A DNA stretch of 64,000 bases from Astropecten irregularis. Its lineage: Eukaryota > Echinodermata > Asteroidea > Paxillosida > Astropectinidae. Shown here piece by piece: positions 10,380-21,110 of the stretch (within the stretch, counting starts at the first letter, position 1; each line of letters opens with the position of its first letter). The stretch spans positions 11,036,001 to 11,100,000 of the forward strand of contig OZ020254.1 in assembly GCA_963971285.1 (NCBI GenBank), written 5' to 3'. The position numbers were made by a program, and so were the translations under genes. The notes beneath the pieces are model-generated. The model was given only the letters and a program-made list of their open reading frames with translations. It did not search any database and was not told the DNA's origin.

Positions 10380-10844
10380 GTAAGTAAGCAGAGTATATAC
10401 TGCCATCGATTTCGGTAACATGTTGCCTAGTTAGGGCAACACACCTGGGCAACATGACTTTGGGCCCTGTGTACACTAGCAACATTTGTCCACGTGTTTA
10501 CCCAGCTCGTTTTGATCTGTGTGTACACTGACAGCATTTTCAGCTATACAAGGTACCTCGGCAACATGTTACCGAGATTGATTACCGAAAATGCTGACAG
10601 TGTACACTCTGCTTTACTCTCATCGTGTCGTAGAAGAAGAGTCGAATAGCGAAAATTAACACACGATTTTACTCGAAACAAAGATAGGTTAATGTGGTGT
10701 GCTTCAGTTTCTGTAAGCGATGGCAAACTACCTAGACAACGTTTAAAACCCACATTATCACATGTTGTCGTCTTTTTTCGCGGGGGGGGGGGGGGGGGGC
10801 GGAAATAACGATTTAACCAACATGATTTGTTTCTACTTTGACAG

Positions 10845-10952
10845 GTATCTGTGCCAGTTCGCCGTGTTTAAACAACGGTACCTGTATTGTTTCGTTTGAC
10901 ACTTATCGTTGCTCTTGCGAGGTAGGATACGCTGGTGCTAACTGTGAGAATG
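10845..10952 (+). CDS. EGF gene exon 10: one EGF module
   Basis: One EGF module starting CASSPCLNNGTC. The O-glucose (CASSPC) and O-fucose (CLNNGTC) consensus motifs are both present, and NGT is also an N-glycosylation sequon. The module closes with CEVGYAGANC. It is 108 nt, phase 1 at both ends, with acceptor TTGACAG and donor GTAAGT at 10953. A poly-G run precedes the exon by about 60 bases. Confidence 0.86.
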
Positions 10953-11057
10953 GTAAGTTGCTTTAAGAAAATTAATTGAATATTCGGATGTGGTACGTCA
11001 TATATTACGAATCTGGGATTGAAAACAAATTATGATGACCTTGAGCTCGTATTGATA

Positions 11058-11665
11058 CTAAACTGAGCCGAGTTTAGCCGAGCCAAGCCAAGTCAAGCTA
11101 ACTCAAGCCAAGCCAAGCCAAACAAAGCCAAGCCAAGCCAAGCTAAAACAAGCCAAGCCAAGCCAAGCCAAAACAAGCCAAGCCAAGCCAAGCCAAGCCA
11201 AGCCAAGTCAAGCTAACTCAAGCCAAATCAAGCTAACTCAAGCCAAGTCAAGCTAACTCAAGCCAAGTCAAGCTAACTCAAACCAAATCAAGCTAACTCA
11301 AGCCAAATCAAGCTAACTCAAGCCAAGTCAAGCTAACTCAAGCCAAATCAAGCTAACTCAAGCCAAGTCAAGCTAACTCAAGCCAAATCAAGCAAACTCA
11401 AGCCAAATCAAGCTAACCCAAGCCAAGTCAAGCTATTAACTCAAGCCACATCAAGCTAACTCAAGCAAAATCAAGCTAACTCAAGCAAAATCAAGCTAAC
11501 TCAAGCCAAATCAAGCTAACTCAAGCAAAATCAAGCTAACTCAAGCAAAATCAACCTAACTCAAGCCAAGCCAAGACAAACCAAGCGAAGCCAAGTCAAA
11601 ACAAGCCAAGCAAAGCCAAGCTAAAACAAGCCAAACCAAACCAAACCAAGCCAAGCCAAACCAAT
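11058..11665. repeat. Minisatellite, 20-bp unit aagccaagtcaagctaactc
   Basis: About 600 bases of tandem repeat in the last intron of the EGF gene. The core is a 20-bp unit in roughly 17 copies (about 11190-11560), flanked on both sides by a simpler 5-bp aagcc repeat, from which the 20-mer probably arose. Variants differ mainly at aagccaag/aagccaaa. The frame on the minus strand through it is only repeat translation. Confidence 0.92.
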
Positions 11666-12001
11666 TAAGCCTAGATTCCTTAAAGCTACATTTACATGTA
11701 TAAGCCTTATTCGGCCAATTGTCTTTGGTTGAAACCAGTAACCCGAATAATTTGTTTGTAAAGAGCACATGTAAGTACAGTGTATATAGGGCTATGGGCT
11801 TGTTTTCCCATCTATGGTGATAATAGTAAATAGTTTTTGTATATTGCAAATTCCGCCAAATGACGTCCAATGCGCTGTACTGAGTACTACTGTATTGTGA
11901 TGGCTCTCTGATTTGGCCTTCTCTGTTTCATTACAGTACCTTTTAATATCTTGGCAAGTCGGAAATTAAACTAATTTGGGACTTTTCTGGCGTACTTGCA
12001 G

Positions 12002-12291
12002 ATATCTCGGGAGATCTCCGGATCTGTGATACCACCCAAGATGGATCCGAGGAGCATTGTGCCGATGTCTTTAGGGAGAACAACCACTGCAGTCTCCAAG
12101 GTTGCTGCGGCCGCGGCTTGAACTGGCATGATTCCAATGTTTATATGTGCATATGTGATCCGGGCTACGAAGGAGACGACTGCAGCTTCCCAGTACCCAT
12201 ACAGATGTCAGATTCTGACTTGCTACGACTCGGCGAAATCACGCCCGGTAGACTTGGCGACCAAGTCCCGCCCGGTGAATTTAGCCCGTAA
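12002..12291 (+). CDS. EGF gene exon 11: atypical EGF-like module and stop
   Basis: The acceptor ACTTGCAG gives an exon that completes the split codon and reads 95 residues to TAA at 12289. A short Cys-containing segment (ICDTTQDGSEEHC) precedes a module in which two cysteines are adjacent (CSLQGCCGRG), closing with CICDPGYEGDDC. The tail to the C-terminus is hydrophilic and Pro/Asp-rich, without a membrane segment or GPI-type hydrophobic end, so the protein should be secreted. I do not recognise the tail. This exon's identity rests on splice phase and the EGF-like ending. Confidence 0.8.
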
Positions 12292-12477
12292 ACGGATGAA
12301 GCTAAAGGCAGCCAAGTATCCGGACCGTTTTTCTTCCTCTTTGACACGTCACACAACAATCTGAATGACCTCAATGGTGCCTTTCCCTTCTCAGACTGAA
12401 GGCAGCCCAGTATCCGGACAGTTTGCATCCTCTTGAACTGAGTTTATGCATAGAAGCCCCCATATTGAACTTTGTGA

Positions 12478-12483
12478 AATAAA
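12478..12483 (+). other. Polyadenylation signal AATAAA, EGF gene
   Basis: AATAAA 187 bases after the stop codon. A second AATAAA at 12800-12805 could give a longer 3' UTR. Between stop and signal a 26-bp segment (aaggcagccaagtatccgga and a few more bases) occurs twice, near 12305 and 12403. Confidence 0.6.
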
Positions 12484-13088
12484 TTTGTTTTGTATCTACA
12501 TCGGATGAAATGAAATGCTTTGTTAATATTGTGAAAAATCTATTCTTATGGAAATTAGAGATTTGTTGCACCTTTTTGTACAGATGGAATTAATCCATAA
12601 TACTTGTGTTGCTAATAGCTAGATCGGAAGGTAATTTCAGTGGATGATATTAGTTCTATTCGAAAACAAATGTTTGATATCAATAATGGAATACTCCTAT
12701 GCAGCCTATTGCTTTAGTTTATAATTATGATTAATAATTTTCCTTGGCGAAAGTTGTTTTAAGGTGCTCATCATAACACATTCTTACCTTTGAGATCTTA
12801 ATAAAATATCTTAGATTTTATGGGTTATTCTTGTTTAAACCTTTAGATTAGAAATAGGCCTACTGTATATATCTTAAAATGTCGTAGGTTTCTTTGGGTG
12901 TAGCCAGTAGTTAAGCGATCAGTGAACACACAGTCTGTCCGCGTAAGGAAAATGGCAATTTAACACATTTTTTTCCTAAGACAATGGAATCATCGAATAA
13001 GTTAATAATTTATGCTTTTGGGTTGAACTCGCTTTGGTCTAACCCGCCTATACATGTATATAGCTTGCTCGACCTGTAGAAACGTTGA

Positions 13089-13153
13089 AAGAATTAACTG
13101 TACCTGGAATTAACTGTACCTGGAATTAACTGTACCTGGAATTAACTGTACCT
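13089..13153. repeat. 16-bp tandem repeat, about four copies
   Basis: The unit ggaattaactgtacct is repeated nearly perfectly about four times, with a decayed copy after it. Confidence 0.85.
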
Positions 13154-14390
13154 TATAACTGTACAACGAGCATGGACCATGACAAAATTATTGTTCTAAA
13201 CTCCGACCACATCTGATATCTGACTTTAGAAATTGATGGAGCAGACCTAAGGGAACATTTCTAGGTACTATGTGGCCTAAAATTGTGATAGCACTTTTGT
13301 GTAATATCCCAAAAATTATTGTAATATTTCCCTCCGAAAATTTTGAAAAACAAAAGAAATTTCAACAAATGGGATTAAGCTCTTGCTTCTGACTTTTTTT
13401 TTTTAAATGTTATTTCTCTGTGAATGGATTATGAATTAAATAAGCACGTAATAATTCACCAAAATACATATCAAGAACTTGAGGGGGGGGGGGGGGCAGA
13501 AAATACGACCACGCCGATACTATCAAGACTACGCCGATACTGGCAATTACCATGAGTTTGCAACGCGGAATAAATTTTGTCGACAAACTGCACATGTGGA
13601 AAGATGCTCAGTTTGTCGACGAAATCTAGGCCTATTCCCAGACGCGTTTCAAAAACATGGAGGCACACCGTTGCGTATCGCCCGTATTTAGCACATTGCT
13701 TAGCTTAAAGTGTTTTGCTCAATAAAACAAACCACAATACATGTATAAATAATTCCAATTTGATATTCATGGTCAGCGAGCCAATGAACAATCACAAGTG
13801 ATATGCGAATGCTGTTGTTAACCTTTTATATTAAGACAGAAATTTATAATTCACCACGCCTTGGTTAATTCGAGGTTTTAATAAACACTTGGCATTGGTG
13901 CACGGAATTAATCGATATCACTAGCCTCGAGTGTTATCCCTGTTTTAAAATCCCTCAAGCATCGGTTTCGATATCTTTTCATGATTGGGGGAGGGGATGA
14001 TTGGTAATTTGATGTCCTATGCGAGGGAACGAAACGCCGAGCGGGAGGAGGGTGTGGGAGAAGGAGACCCCCCTCCCGCACCAGGGACTTTAAAAACACA
14101 GATAGATTTGAAAAGTCACAATTTAGAGTATTTAAAAACCAATACATGTATTGCTATTTTTTCATTATTTTGTTGGTACTTCTGATATTTTGTGGATATT
14201 AAATTGCATTTAACCTAAAAACAATCGGGGGGGGGGGGGGGGGGGATGATAATACACGGCACCCCCCCCCCCCCACCTCAATTAAGAACGACAACCAACA
14301 CAGAATCTGCACATGGGCAGAATGTTTGGTTTTTATGTGCATTCTCTTTTGACTTGATAAATGTAATGCGTCTTGGGCTCGGACGACCGG

Positions 14391-14596
14391 GTCATTTTCA
14401 TAGAGCTGCTTAAGCCCCCAAATTAGCTTAAGCACCAAAAGCCGCGGTAAATAAAATCAGTATACCAGCCAAAACTCATTGCAAATGTAATGCTCAGCAA
14501 ACAATGGCCGAATACCGTACAAGTCAAAAGCAGTAAACATCACATGGAATTTAAGTTGGTAATCCTGCTTGATCAAGGGAGACTTTTTATGCTTAA
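14391..14596 (-). mobile_element. GCTTAAGC palindromic element, partial, reverse
   Basis: This matches the 22710-22952 element in reverse orientation: tcatagagctgcttaagc, then aaaactcattgcaaatg and tgatcaagggagactttttatgc. It stops at a TTAA (14593-14596), where a TTAA MITE begins. The rest of the element is not found on the other side. Confidence 0.7.
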
Positions 14597-15272
14597 AGGG
14601 GGTATCATACTTTTGGTGGCATGCCGAAATAGAAATCGTCACAGATGTACCTTTAACATAGTGTATAGAGATGGCGATGGTAGAGACATACCGTTCAAAC
14701 TGTTCTGCCTGAAATGCCGTATTTATCATGAAAAGAGTAAAAACCAATGACCAAAAATCTACTTTGATCTTTTAAAGGTAATATCATACTTTGGTAAGAA
14801 ACCAAAACAGAAATGTTCACAGATTTACGTATTCACAGATTTACAGATTTTCCGCCTGAAATGATGCATCCAGAAATTTGTAAAACAACGACCGAAAATC
14901 TTTTTGATCTTTTAAAAGATGAAAAAAAAAGAGAAAAGACTTAAGAAATACTGTGGCCGTTTTTCACGATTTTCTCAAAAAGTGGGCACCGTATGGGACT
15001 GAAATTTTCACAGATGACTGTGACCGTATCATCCTTAGTTGATGTTTTTGCCCATGAATCTGCATTTCTTTGATAAAAACCAAAGTATGATATAACCTTT
15101 AAAGACCAAAAATAGCAGGCGAAAAGGGTGCGGTCGTTCGCACTGTTTTCTCTGAAAGTGGGCACCATAATAGGGCCTGAAAATTTCACAGATGACTGTG
15201 ACTGTATCCACCTTGAAACTTTTGCCGTTGAATCTGCACATCTTTGACAAAAATCAAAGTATGATACTACCT
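14597..15272. mobile_element. TTAA MITE, outer copy split by an inner copy
   Basis: The outer element starts after TTAA (14593-14596) with aggggg..tatcatactttt and ends near 15272 with gtatgatactacct. Its central gatcttttaa..agacc palindrome is interrupted at a TTAA by a second member of the same family (14776-15098). The right-hand flank reads TTTA or TTAT rather than TTAA. Confidence 0.75.
14776..15098. mobile_element. TTAA MITE, inner copy
   Basis: Complete element with ends aggtaatatcatactttggt and accaaagtatgatataacct, flanked by TTAA at 14772-14775 and 15099-15102. It lies exactly in the central palindrome of another copy. Confidence 0.85.
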
Positions 15273-15974
15273 TTATCCTTGGTTGAGTATTTCAATGGAT
15301 TGGTAGGTTGCTCTCCGGATGAAAAGGGGAAGGCCTTCCAATACCCGAGGCCTCCAAAGCTGGCTATTAACTCGCTACATCGATGACGAGTGTTATCCTG
15401 CAAACCTTCTATACCGGCGTTGAATACAATTACAAAGATTTGCAGTGTGAGATTAAAAGAAACACATGTTTATTTGCGTTTTAAAGCGAATTTGTTTATT
15501 CTGAAAGCATAAAATGGGGGAAAGAACGAAAAGAAAAGAAAAGACGGAAACACAAAAGAAAAGAGAACCATTAAAAAAAAACCTAGAGTATATGGCTGTT
15601 GAAAACAGCACATAAGGCTTTTCCGCATATGATATAAAATATTTCTCAAATTAATACACATCACTTATTTTGTTTGATTGAGTAATAGGCCTATGGTTAA
15701 AAAGGGACCGTATTTCGATGTAGAAAACTTAAGTTAAACCAATTATACACACAAAGACATTTGATTAAGACCTTAATATGTTATATACTTTTGAAGTGTA
15801 CACTTTTACTCTTACGTCACGTGACTTGGTTGTGTTTTTGTCACCACATAAAGTGGATTTATAAAACTATATTTGTGGCTGTGTGCCATATACATTAGAT
15901 GCAAACGGGTAAAAACTGCTGTCTGACTACAAAGCACCTTGGCATGGCCTGGCGAATAACCGAGCAGACGGTAT

Positions 15975-16281
15975 CCGAGCAGACGGTTTTGAATGGCGCC
16001 CTCTTTCGATTAAAAGAAGCAACTGCGGCGGTATTTATCAGTCTAAATGCATTACAACTTCGGCGTGGTACGTTCCTGAAAGGAACTCGGAGTTGAAAGA
16101 ATATTCGACATGAACAACATGTCCGGGATTTCCCCACCTGTCTTTTGCTCATTATTAGCTTTCCGTTTTTCTAGATAAGTTCAATAAAAGATGATTGGCT
16201 GTGTACACAATAATATACTGTCACCACCGCAGATTCTCGTTTTAATCCGAAAGAGGGCGCCATTCAAAACCGTGTGCTCGG
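15975..16281. mobile_element. Palindromic MITE with ggcgccctctttcg arms
   Basis: Left arm 15976-16015 (gacggttttgaatggcgccc, ctctttcgattaaaa) pairs with right arm 16239-16281 (ttttaatccgaaagagggcg, ccattcaaaaccg). The inner 220 bases show no coding potential. Confidence 0.7.
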
Positions 16282-16296
16282 AATTGGGATTCATAG

Positions 16297-16486
16297 GGCC
16301 TTTTCGAAACGGAGGCTTATGCTCAGGCTCAGGCTCCAGCTCTGTTGTGGTTTTTCATTGAAGCTGAAGCTCTGTTTTCCTTTTCACACCAGAGCCTCTA
16401 TTTTGGTACCCGCTATTTAAGAATGGATTCACGAAGTTGAACCGGAGCCTGGGCTCGAGCCTGAGCCTCCGTTTCGTAGTGACCCC
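16297..16486. mobile_element. GGAGGCTCAGGCTC palindromic MITE, copy 1
   Basis: Ends tttcgaaacggaggctta and gagcctgagcctccgtttcg are inverted repeats rich in repeated GGCTC/GAGCC. The inner part shares gaagctgaag, agagcctctattttggtacc and gaatggattcacg with copies at 27114-27346 and 51855-52077. Confidence 0.8.
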
Positions 16487-18085
16487 CATGGATATATAGT
16501 TGCTATATTCAAAAGTATGACGCGCCATTTTAGAAACGCCCATAATTTCAGGACGAGTGTCTTGTTTTCTTCCAAACTACACAAGAAAGAGCTACAAAAT
16601 CGGACAGAACCTTTACGCATCCTCATCGGTAACAATAGAATCAGTAGCATATCGAAGTTGGCATTTACAACCACGCCTAACCCCATTTATGTTTTTTCCT
16701 TCAAAAATTGAAGCAAAACCAAGACATTTTTACTTTTATTGAAAAACAGATAAAAAGATGAATATGGATGAGTCTATGCATCCATTTTGCCTATTAGGTA
16801 CTACCGTCCAGCACAAATCCCTCTGGGCAGATAATGTCTTGTCTCTCATGACCAAATAATGTAATTTTGATGAGGTCGTGTCAAATTACAAATAATCTCC
16901 TCTGGTAACTGTATTTTGTTGTCCAGCCATAATAATCCCTTTACAGATAGTACGGACGCCTTTTTTGAATAATTGAGAATGCAGCCATAGAAAGCACAGA
17001 GCCCTATGCGACTATTTCACTCATTTTCTGACAGCCACAGAGCGTATCTCATGCACGGCCATGCCACAGCTCCATGGCCAGTCATAATCATATCATTTCT
17101 CTCACCTCCCTCCCAGATCATAGCTCCGTCAACCGTGACAGGCGGACCTGCAGCATGTTATTTCGTACTCATTATTTTTTTTTGTCCGTGGGCCGTCGAT
17201 AAAGCGAGCAGGCGCGTAGATGAGTTTACCGAGCGATCCTGCTAGCTTTGGACGGCTCGGGATCGGTAGCGAATCCCTATCGGTGGTATAGAGGCTTCTC
17301 ATCATATCATACATTTGGTACGACGAGCTTGCGTGACGCATGCAGTCATCTCGCCTTCTCCGAAGCTGCTCCTCCGAATAAATGACATCGTTTCTCTCTG
17401 ACTAGTTCACTTCGCCGACGGGAACTGCAAGAGAGTAGTGGGAAGAAAAAAAAAGATGCCAGTGTTTGATCAGCTGACTCGAGACAGATTGACGGGAAGG
17501 CAGCCCTGCTTCTGCTCCCGGTAGAAGTGCTTTCAACTTCGACACGCCTGACGGTACGGTACGCTGATAGTCTGTGCCGCGAGACCCACGCTGGGATTAC
17601 CCGGGGGTAGTCGCGATATCTGGTGTCAACTATAGACAATCGTCAGACCGTGTCTCAGCTCTTTATTCTTCCACCAAGTTACCTGGAGAATAATAACGCT
17701 TTGACATTTTTTAATTGTTTCATAGTCAAGTGAGAGATTAATTTGCAAATGATTCAATTTTTTTTTTGGCTGGCATGCGGTGTGGTTGATAGCTTCGGTG
17801 GAGATTCAGCTGTATATAGAATGTGATTGCTCAACACACACGGGCACAGACATTCCTTGACAATTCCTATACCATTCAGTTTGTGTGTGTTGCGGTTTGG
17901 ATAGGAATATTGAGTAATTAAACAAGGCTGTAATCAGTCGTCCGTATTCTGCGAGCTGGAGATGGTGAACGCACGTGCTTATGTTGTGTATTGAGAGTGG
18001 TTATAGGGCGATTTTGCACTGAATTGTATCGTTTTCATATATAATACGTACGGTCAAGCACGGTGGAGGATTGGTTATTTTTATC

Positions 18086-18545
18086 ATGGGATGTGCTACG
18101 TGCTTCAAGAGGTTTATTCGAGCCGTGGTGCCCCACATAATCGTCATTTCGGCCCTCTTTGGCTACCTGATCCTAGGGGCGGCCGTCTTCAGCTACCTCG
18201 AGACCGGCCACAGCGACGTGGAGGTGGTCTACTCCGAGGTGGGCGAGTTCTTGGATAAGGTCCGGAACAACACGACAGACCGGGGGTTGCTGGTGGGTGT
18301 TCCAGGGGAGTACGACGTTAATGGCACGGCTGATGTACCGGGGGTCGTGATGGCCTCGGCAGCCCGGCCGCCGGACGTGGGCTCGACCGCTAAGACCGCG
18401 GACATGGCTGAGGTGGTGGACGAAGAGTTACTGAGGAGCATTCGACCGGAGTGGACATGGGGCAGGATGCAAGCCGTGAAGAGCAAGCGAGCCTGGAGTT
18501 TCTCTAGCTCCATGCTGTTCTGCTTAACCACTATCACAACCATAG
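18086..18545 (+). CDS. K2P-A exon 1: M1, cap, pore helix 1
   Basis: First exon of a two-pore-domain potassium channel, residues 1-153 plus one base. A 13-residue N-terminus is followed by M1 (about residues 14-39) and a long extracellular loop (40-135) with sequons at N61, N62 and N79. Pore helix 1 is SSSMLFCLTTITTIG. The cap has no cysteine, so the intersubunit disulfide of TWIK-type channels is absent. The exon ends after the first base of the filter Gly154 codon at a GTGAGT donor (18546). ATG 18086 is chosen because it is the first ATG in the frame and gives a normal short cytosolic start. The exon is much more GC-rich than its surroundings. Function by family: a background K+ leak channel subunit working as a dimer in the membrane. 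Confidence 0.93.
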
Positions 18546-18760
18546 GTGAGTCTGTGTTTACGTCTACGCACTTATATAAACCTGTATCATAGGATGAGTG
18601 TCACTAATGTCAATTAGGCTTAATTAGTCTTATTTCAAATCTTATATCATAGAAATCTTATATCAAATAAATCACTACAGCAACAAACAATAACGATATA
18701 GAGGAATTTCCCATGACAAATTTTCCCAATTCCCCGTCCTCTTTACCCCTTTCTCCTTAA

Positions 18761-19118
18761 AGGTAATATCATACTTTGGTTTTTGTCAAATAAATACAGA
18801 TTCATGGGCAAAAATATCAAGGGAGATACAGTAAAAGTAATCTGTGAAAATTTCAGTCCCACACGGTGCCCACTTTTTGAGAAAACAGTGAAAAACGGCC
18901 ACAGTATTTCTTAAGTCTTTTCTCTTTTATAATTGATCTTTTAAAAGATCAAAAAGATTTTCGGTCGTTGTTTGATGAATTTCTGGATAATTACACCATT
19001 TCAGGCAGAACTTTTTTAACGGTAGGTTTCTACCAGCATCATCTTCATACCCTGAAAGTTATAATGTAAATCTGTGAACATTTCTGTTTTGGTCTCTTAC
19101 CAAAGTATGATACTACCT
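18761..19118 (-). mobile_element. TTAA MITE copy, reverse orientation
   Basis: Complete, 358 bp, flanked by TTAA at 18757-18760 and 19119-19122. The ends are aggtaatatcatactttggt and accaaagtatgatactacct, and the centre is gatcttttaaaagatc. Confidence 0.9.
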
Positions 19119-19156
19119 TTAAGTCCTGTCAAACCAAGCATTGACGACATGAAACA

Positions 19157-19380
19157 CATCTGGGGCCAGTTTCTTAGAGCTGCTTAAGCATAACATTTCC
19201 TATTGCATAAAAAGTCTTACCTTGATCAAAAGGGATTACCAATCAAATTTCCATGTGGAGTTTACTGCTTATGACTAATTGTACTCGACCATGAGCATTC
19301 ACAAGGAGTTTTGGCAGGCATACTGATTTTTATATACATGTACCACGGTTGTTTTTGCTAAAGCAAACTTCGGTCCTTAA
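19157..19380 (+). mobile_element. GCTTAAGC palindromic element, interrupted
   Basis: Begins gggccagtttcttagagctg and runs to ggtccTTAA. The matching end, ccagctctatggagttgg, appears at 19918-19939, immediately after the inserted block 19381-19913. Confidence 0.7.
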
Positions 19381-19913
19381 AGGGAGCATATAACATTCGC
19401 AAGACCTCCCAAAAACATATTGAGTTTGAGACAGAAAATGGACTCAACAGTTCGTAAACAGTGCAAACAGTCACCATGGGAAATCTAGGTTCATGAGATG
19501 CTGGGTTTTTCAAGGAAATCAAGATTTAGTGTCTTTTCCAAAGATCGTTCGTCCGAAACGATTTCTGGAACAAACATAAAGGACACCCTCACTTGAATTG
19601 TTTTAGCTATGAAGGTATGAAGGTATGAAGATGGAGATGGTAGAAACATAACGGTAAAATATATCCACCTGAAATGCTGTATTTATCAAGAAATTAGGAA
19701 AACAAAGACCGAAAACAGTTTCGATCTCGGGGTAAGATCAAAACCATTCTTCATGTTTTATAAGAAAAATTGAGTCGGGTTTTCGCTATTTTCTCGTGAC
19801 TCAGATGTCCGATTGAGTTCAAAATTTCACAGCTTTGTTATGGTACTGTAAATGCTGGATCAAACAAAGTATGAGTGCTGTCCTGTGACCTTTACCAATC
19901 ATGTATTGTACCT
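19381..19913. mobile_element. Composite TTAA insertion with two different family ends
   Basis: Flanked by TTAA at 19377-19380 and 19914-19917. The left part (to about 19600) is a truncated copy of the family seen whole at 37719-38116. The right part (about 19605-19913) is a truncated, reversed copy of the family seen at 36691-37046, ending ccaatcatgtattgtacct. The GCTTAAGC element continues on both sides. Confidence 0.7.
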
Positions 19914-19964
19914 TTAACCAGCTCTATGGAGTTGGACCCAAATCGCATTGACAAAATGTACCCA

Positions 19965-20310
19965 AACTTGCGACTGTCCAACTTACTGATAAATTCTAAA
20001 AACAAACAAAAACAAATTGGTGCTGATGCGTTAGTGAGAAACTAGCAATTGCACCCAACGGACTATAACTGCACATGCCTCCACGTACTGGGGCGTCTAT
20101 CTGCAAATATTCTATAATAGGCCACGTAATAGCCAATTTGTCATAAATAAATTGAACGTATAATGGCGGCAGTTTTTAATAGCCCCTTGAAAATACACTG
20201 GATAGACAAAGCTTGAAGTAGGCCTATTATAATTATGTTATGAAGAAGGACTTATGCCTCATAACTGTTTTTGACTAACAGGAAAAATGAGATATTCCAA
20301 TGTCTCGCGG
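19965..20310. repeat. Low-copy dispersed repeat, copy 2
   Basis: Homologous to 1-305 in the same orientation, with shared blocks ataggccacgtaatag, ttgtcataaata and aatagccccttgaaaata. It contains an extra segment near 19990-20060 that copy 1 lacks. Confidence 0.7.
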
Positions 20311-20761
20311 AGTACAGAATATTATGATAATGATAAATCTACTCATTATGAAAACAACTGGACAGTAAAGTGTGTATTTGAGCAGTGATGTTATATGCGG
20401 TAAAACAGTATTAAGGAATCCACGCAGTAAACTAATGTAATGGTGCTAGTTGACGTTTGACGTGTAATGAAACAAGGATAGTTCTGTAATTATATTCGTT
20501 GATAATGTAATGCTTACAAGGAGCTATGATATATGATTAGCATTGCCGTTGTGGTACATATGATTTTGGCCTTCGTGTCTCTCCGGGGAGTGTGCAACAA
20601 CCAGCACGATCACGGCCGGTCGTCTCCTCACTCCGCTCGGCAGTGACAAGCCGAGCTCCCGGTGAATTAAAAACGACCAAAGACCTCAACGTGCCCGATA
20701 TCACGGAATACTGAGTTTCATGAAAAGCAATTTGCCCTGATCAATAATCTATCTTTGAAAT

Positions 20762-21110
20762 TTAGTATCAAACTTTGGTAATAAACAAAAACAGAAATGT
20801 TCACAGTTTACGTATATAACTTACAGGATATGAAGACGGTGGTGGTAGAAACATACCGTTAAAATGTTTCCTCCTTAAATGGTGTATTTATCCAGAAATT
20901 AGTAAAACAACGACCGAAAACTTTTTTGATCTTTTAAAAGATCAAAAATAAAAGAGAAAAAGACTTAAGAGATACTGTGACCGTTTTTCACGGTTTTCTC
21001 AAAAAGTGGGCACTGTATGGGACTGAATTTTTCACGGATGACTATGACTGTATCTGTCGTGATATTTTTGCCCAAATTTGACAAAAACCAAAGTATGATA
21101 ATGATTACCT
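20762..21110 (+). mobile_element. TTAA MITE copy, decayed ends
   Basis: Left end tagtatcaaactttgg and right end ccaaagtatgataatgattacct. The internal sequence and the gatcttttaaaagatc centre are conserved. The flanking TTAA has mutated on both sides (right flank TTGA). Confidence 0.75.

Larger units (their letters stand above)
1186..12291 (+). other. Gene span: secreted multi-EGF protein, 11 exons
   Basis: Joining eleven exons (1186-1240, 3578-3688, 4109-4336, 5521-5631, 6055-6288, 7270-7515, 8064-8300, 8821-9048, 10152-10379, 10845-10952, 12002-12291) gives 2076 nt with no internal stop, that is 691 residues. Every intron is phase 1 and has GT/AG borders, mostly GTAAGT donors. The protein would have a signal peptide, 15 Notch-like EGF modules and one atypical EGF-like module, then a hydrophilic tail with no membrane segment, so secretion is expected. 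Sequons for POFUT1 (C-x4-[ST]-C), POGLUT1 (C-x-S-x-P-C) and EOGT (C-x-x-G-Y-T-G-x-x-C) recur. Sea urchin fibropellins are a plausible comparison, but no CUB or avidin-like domain is present. Function is not known; an extracellular-matrix or adhesion role is inference. Confidence 0.85.
12806..18085. other. Intergenic DNA, EGF gene to K2P-A
   Basis: I see no gene in this 5.3 kb. It holds a 16-bp tandem repeat (13089-13153), partial palindromes (13496-13640), poly-G tracts (13483, 14226, 14263), a nested TTAA MITE complex (14391-15272), two palindromic MITEs (15975-16281, 16297-16486), and a GC-richer stretch at 17090-17640 that probably belongs to the K2P-A promoter region. No core promoter element is convincing. 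Confidence 0.55.

Noticed and set aside
11058..11665. CRISPR-like repeat array
   Set aside because: The repeats are contiguous, without unique spacers, and lie in an intron of an animal gene.
18071..18085. Upstream TTG start extending K2P-A by five residues
   Set aside because: A TTG start is unlikely in an animal gene, and the ATG at 18086 gives a normal N-terminus.
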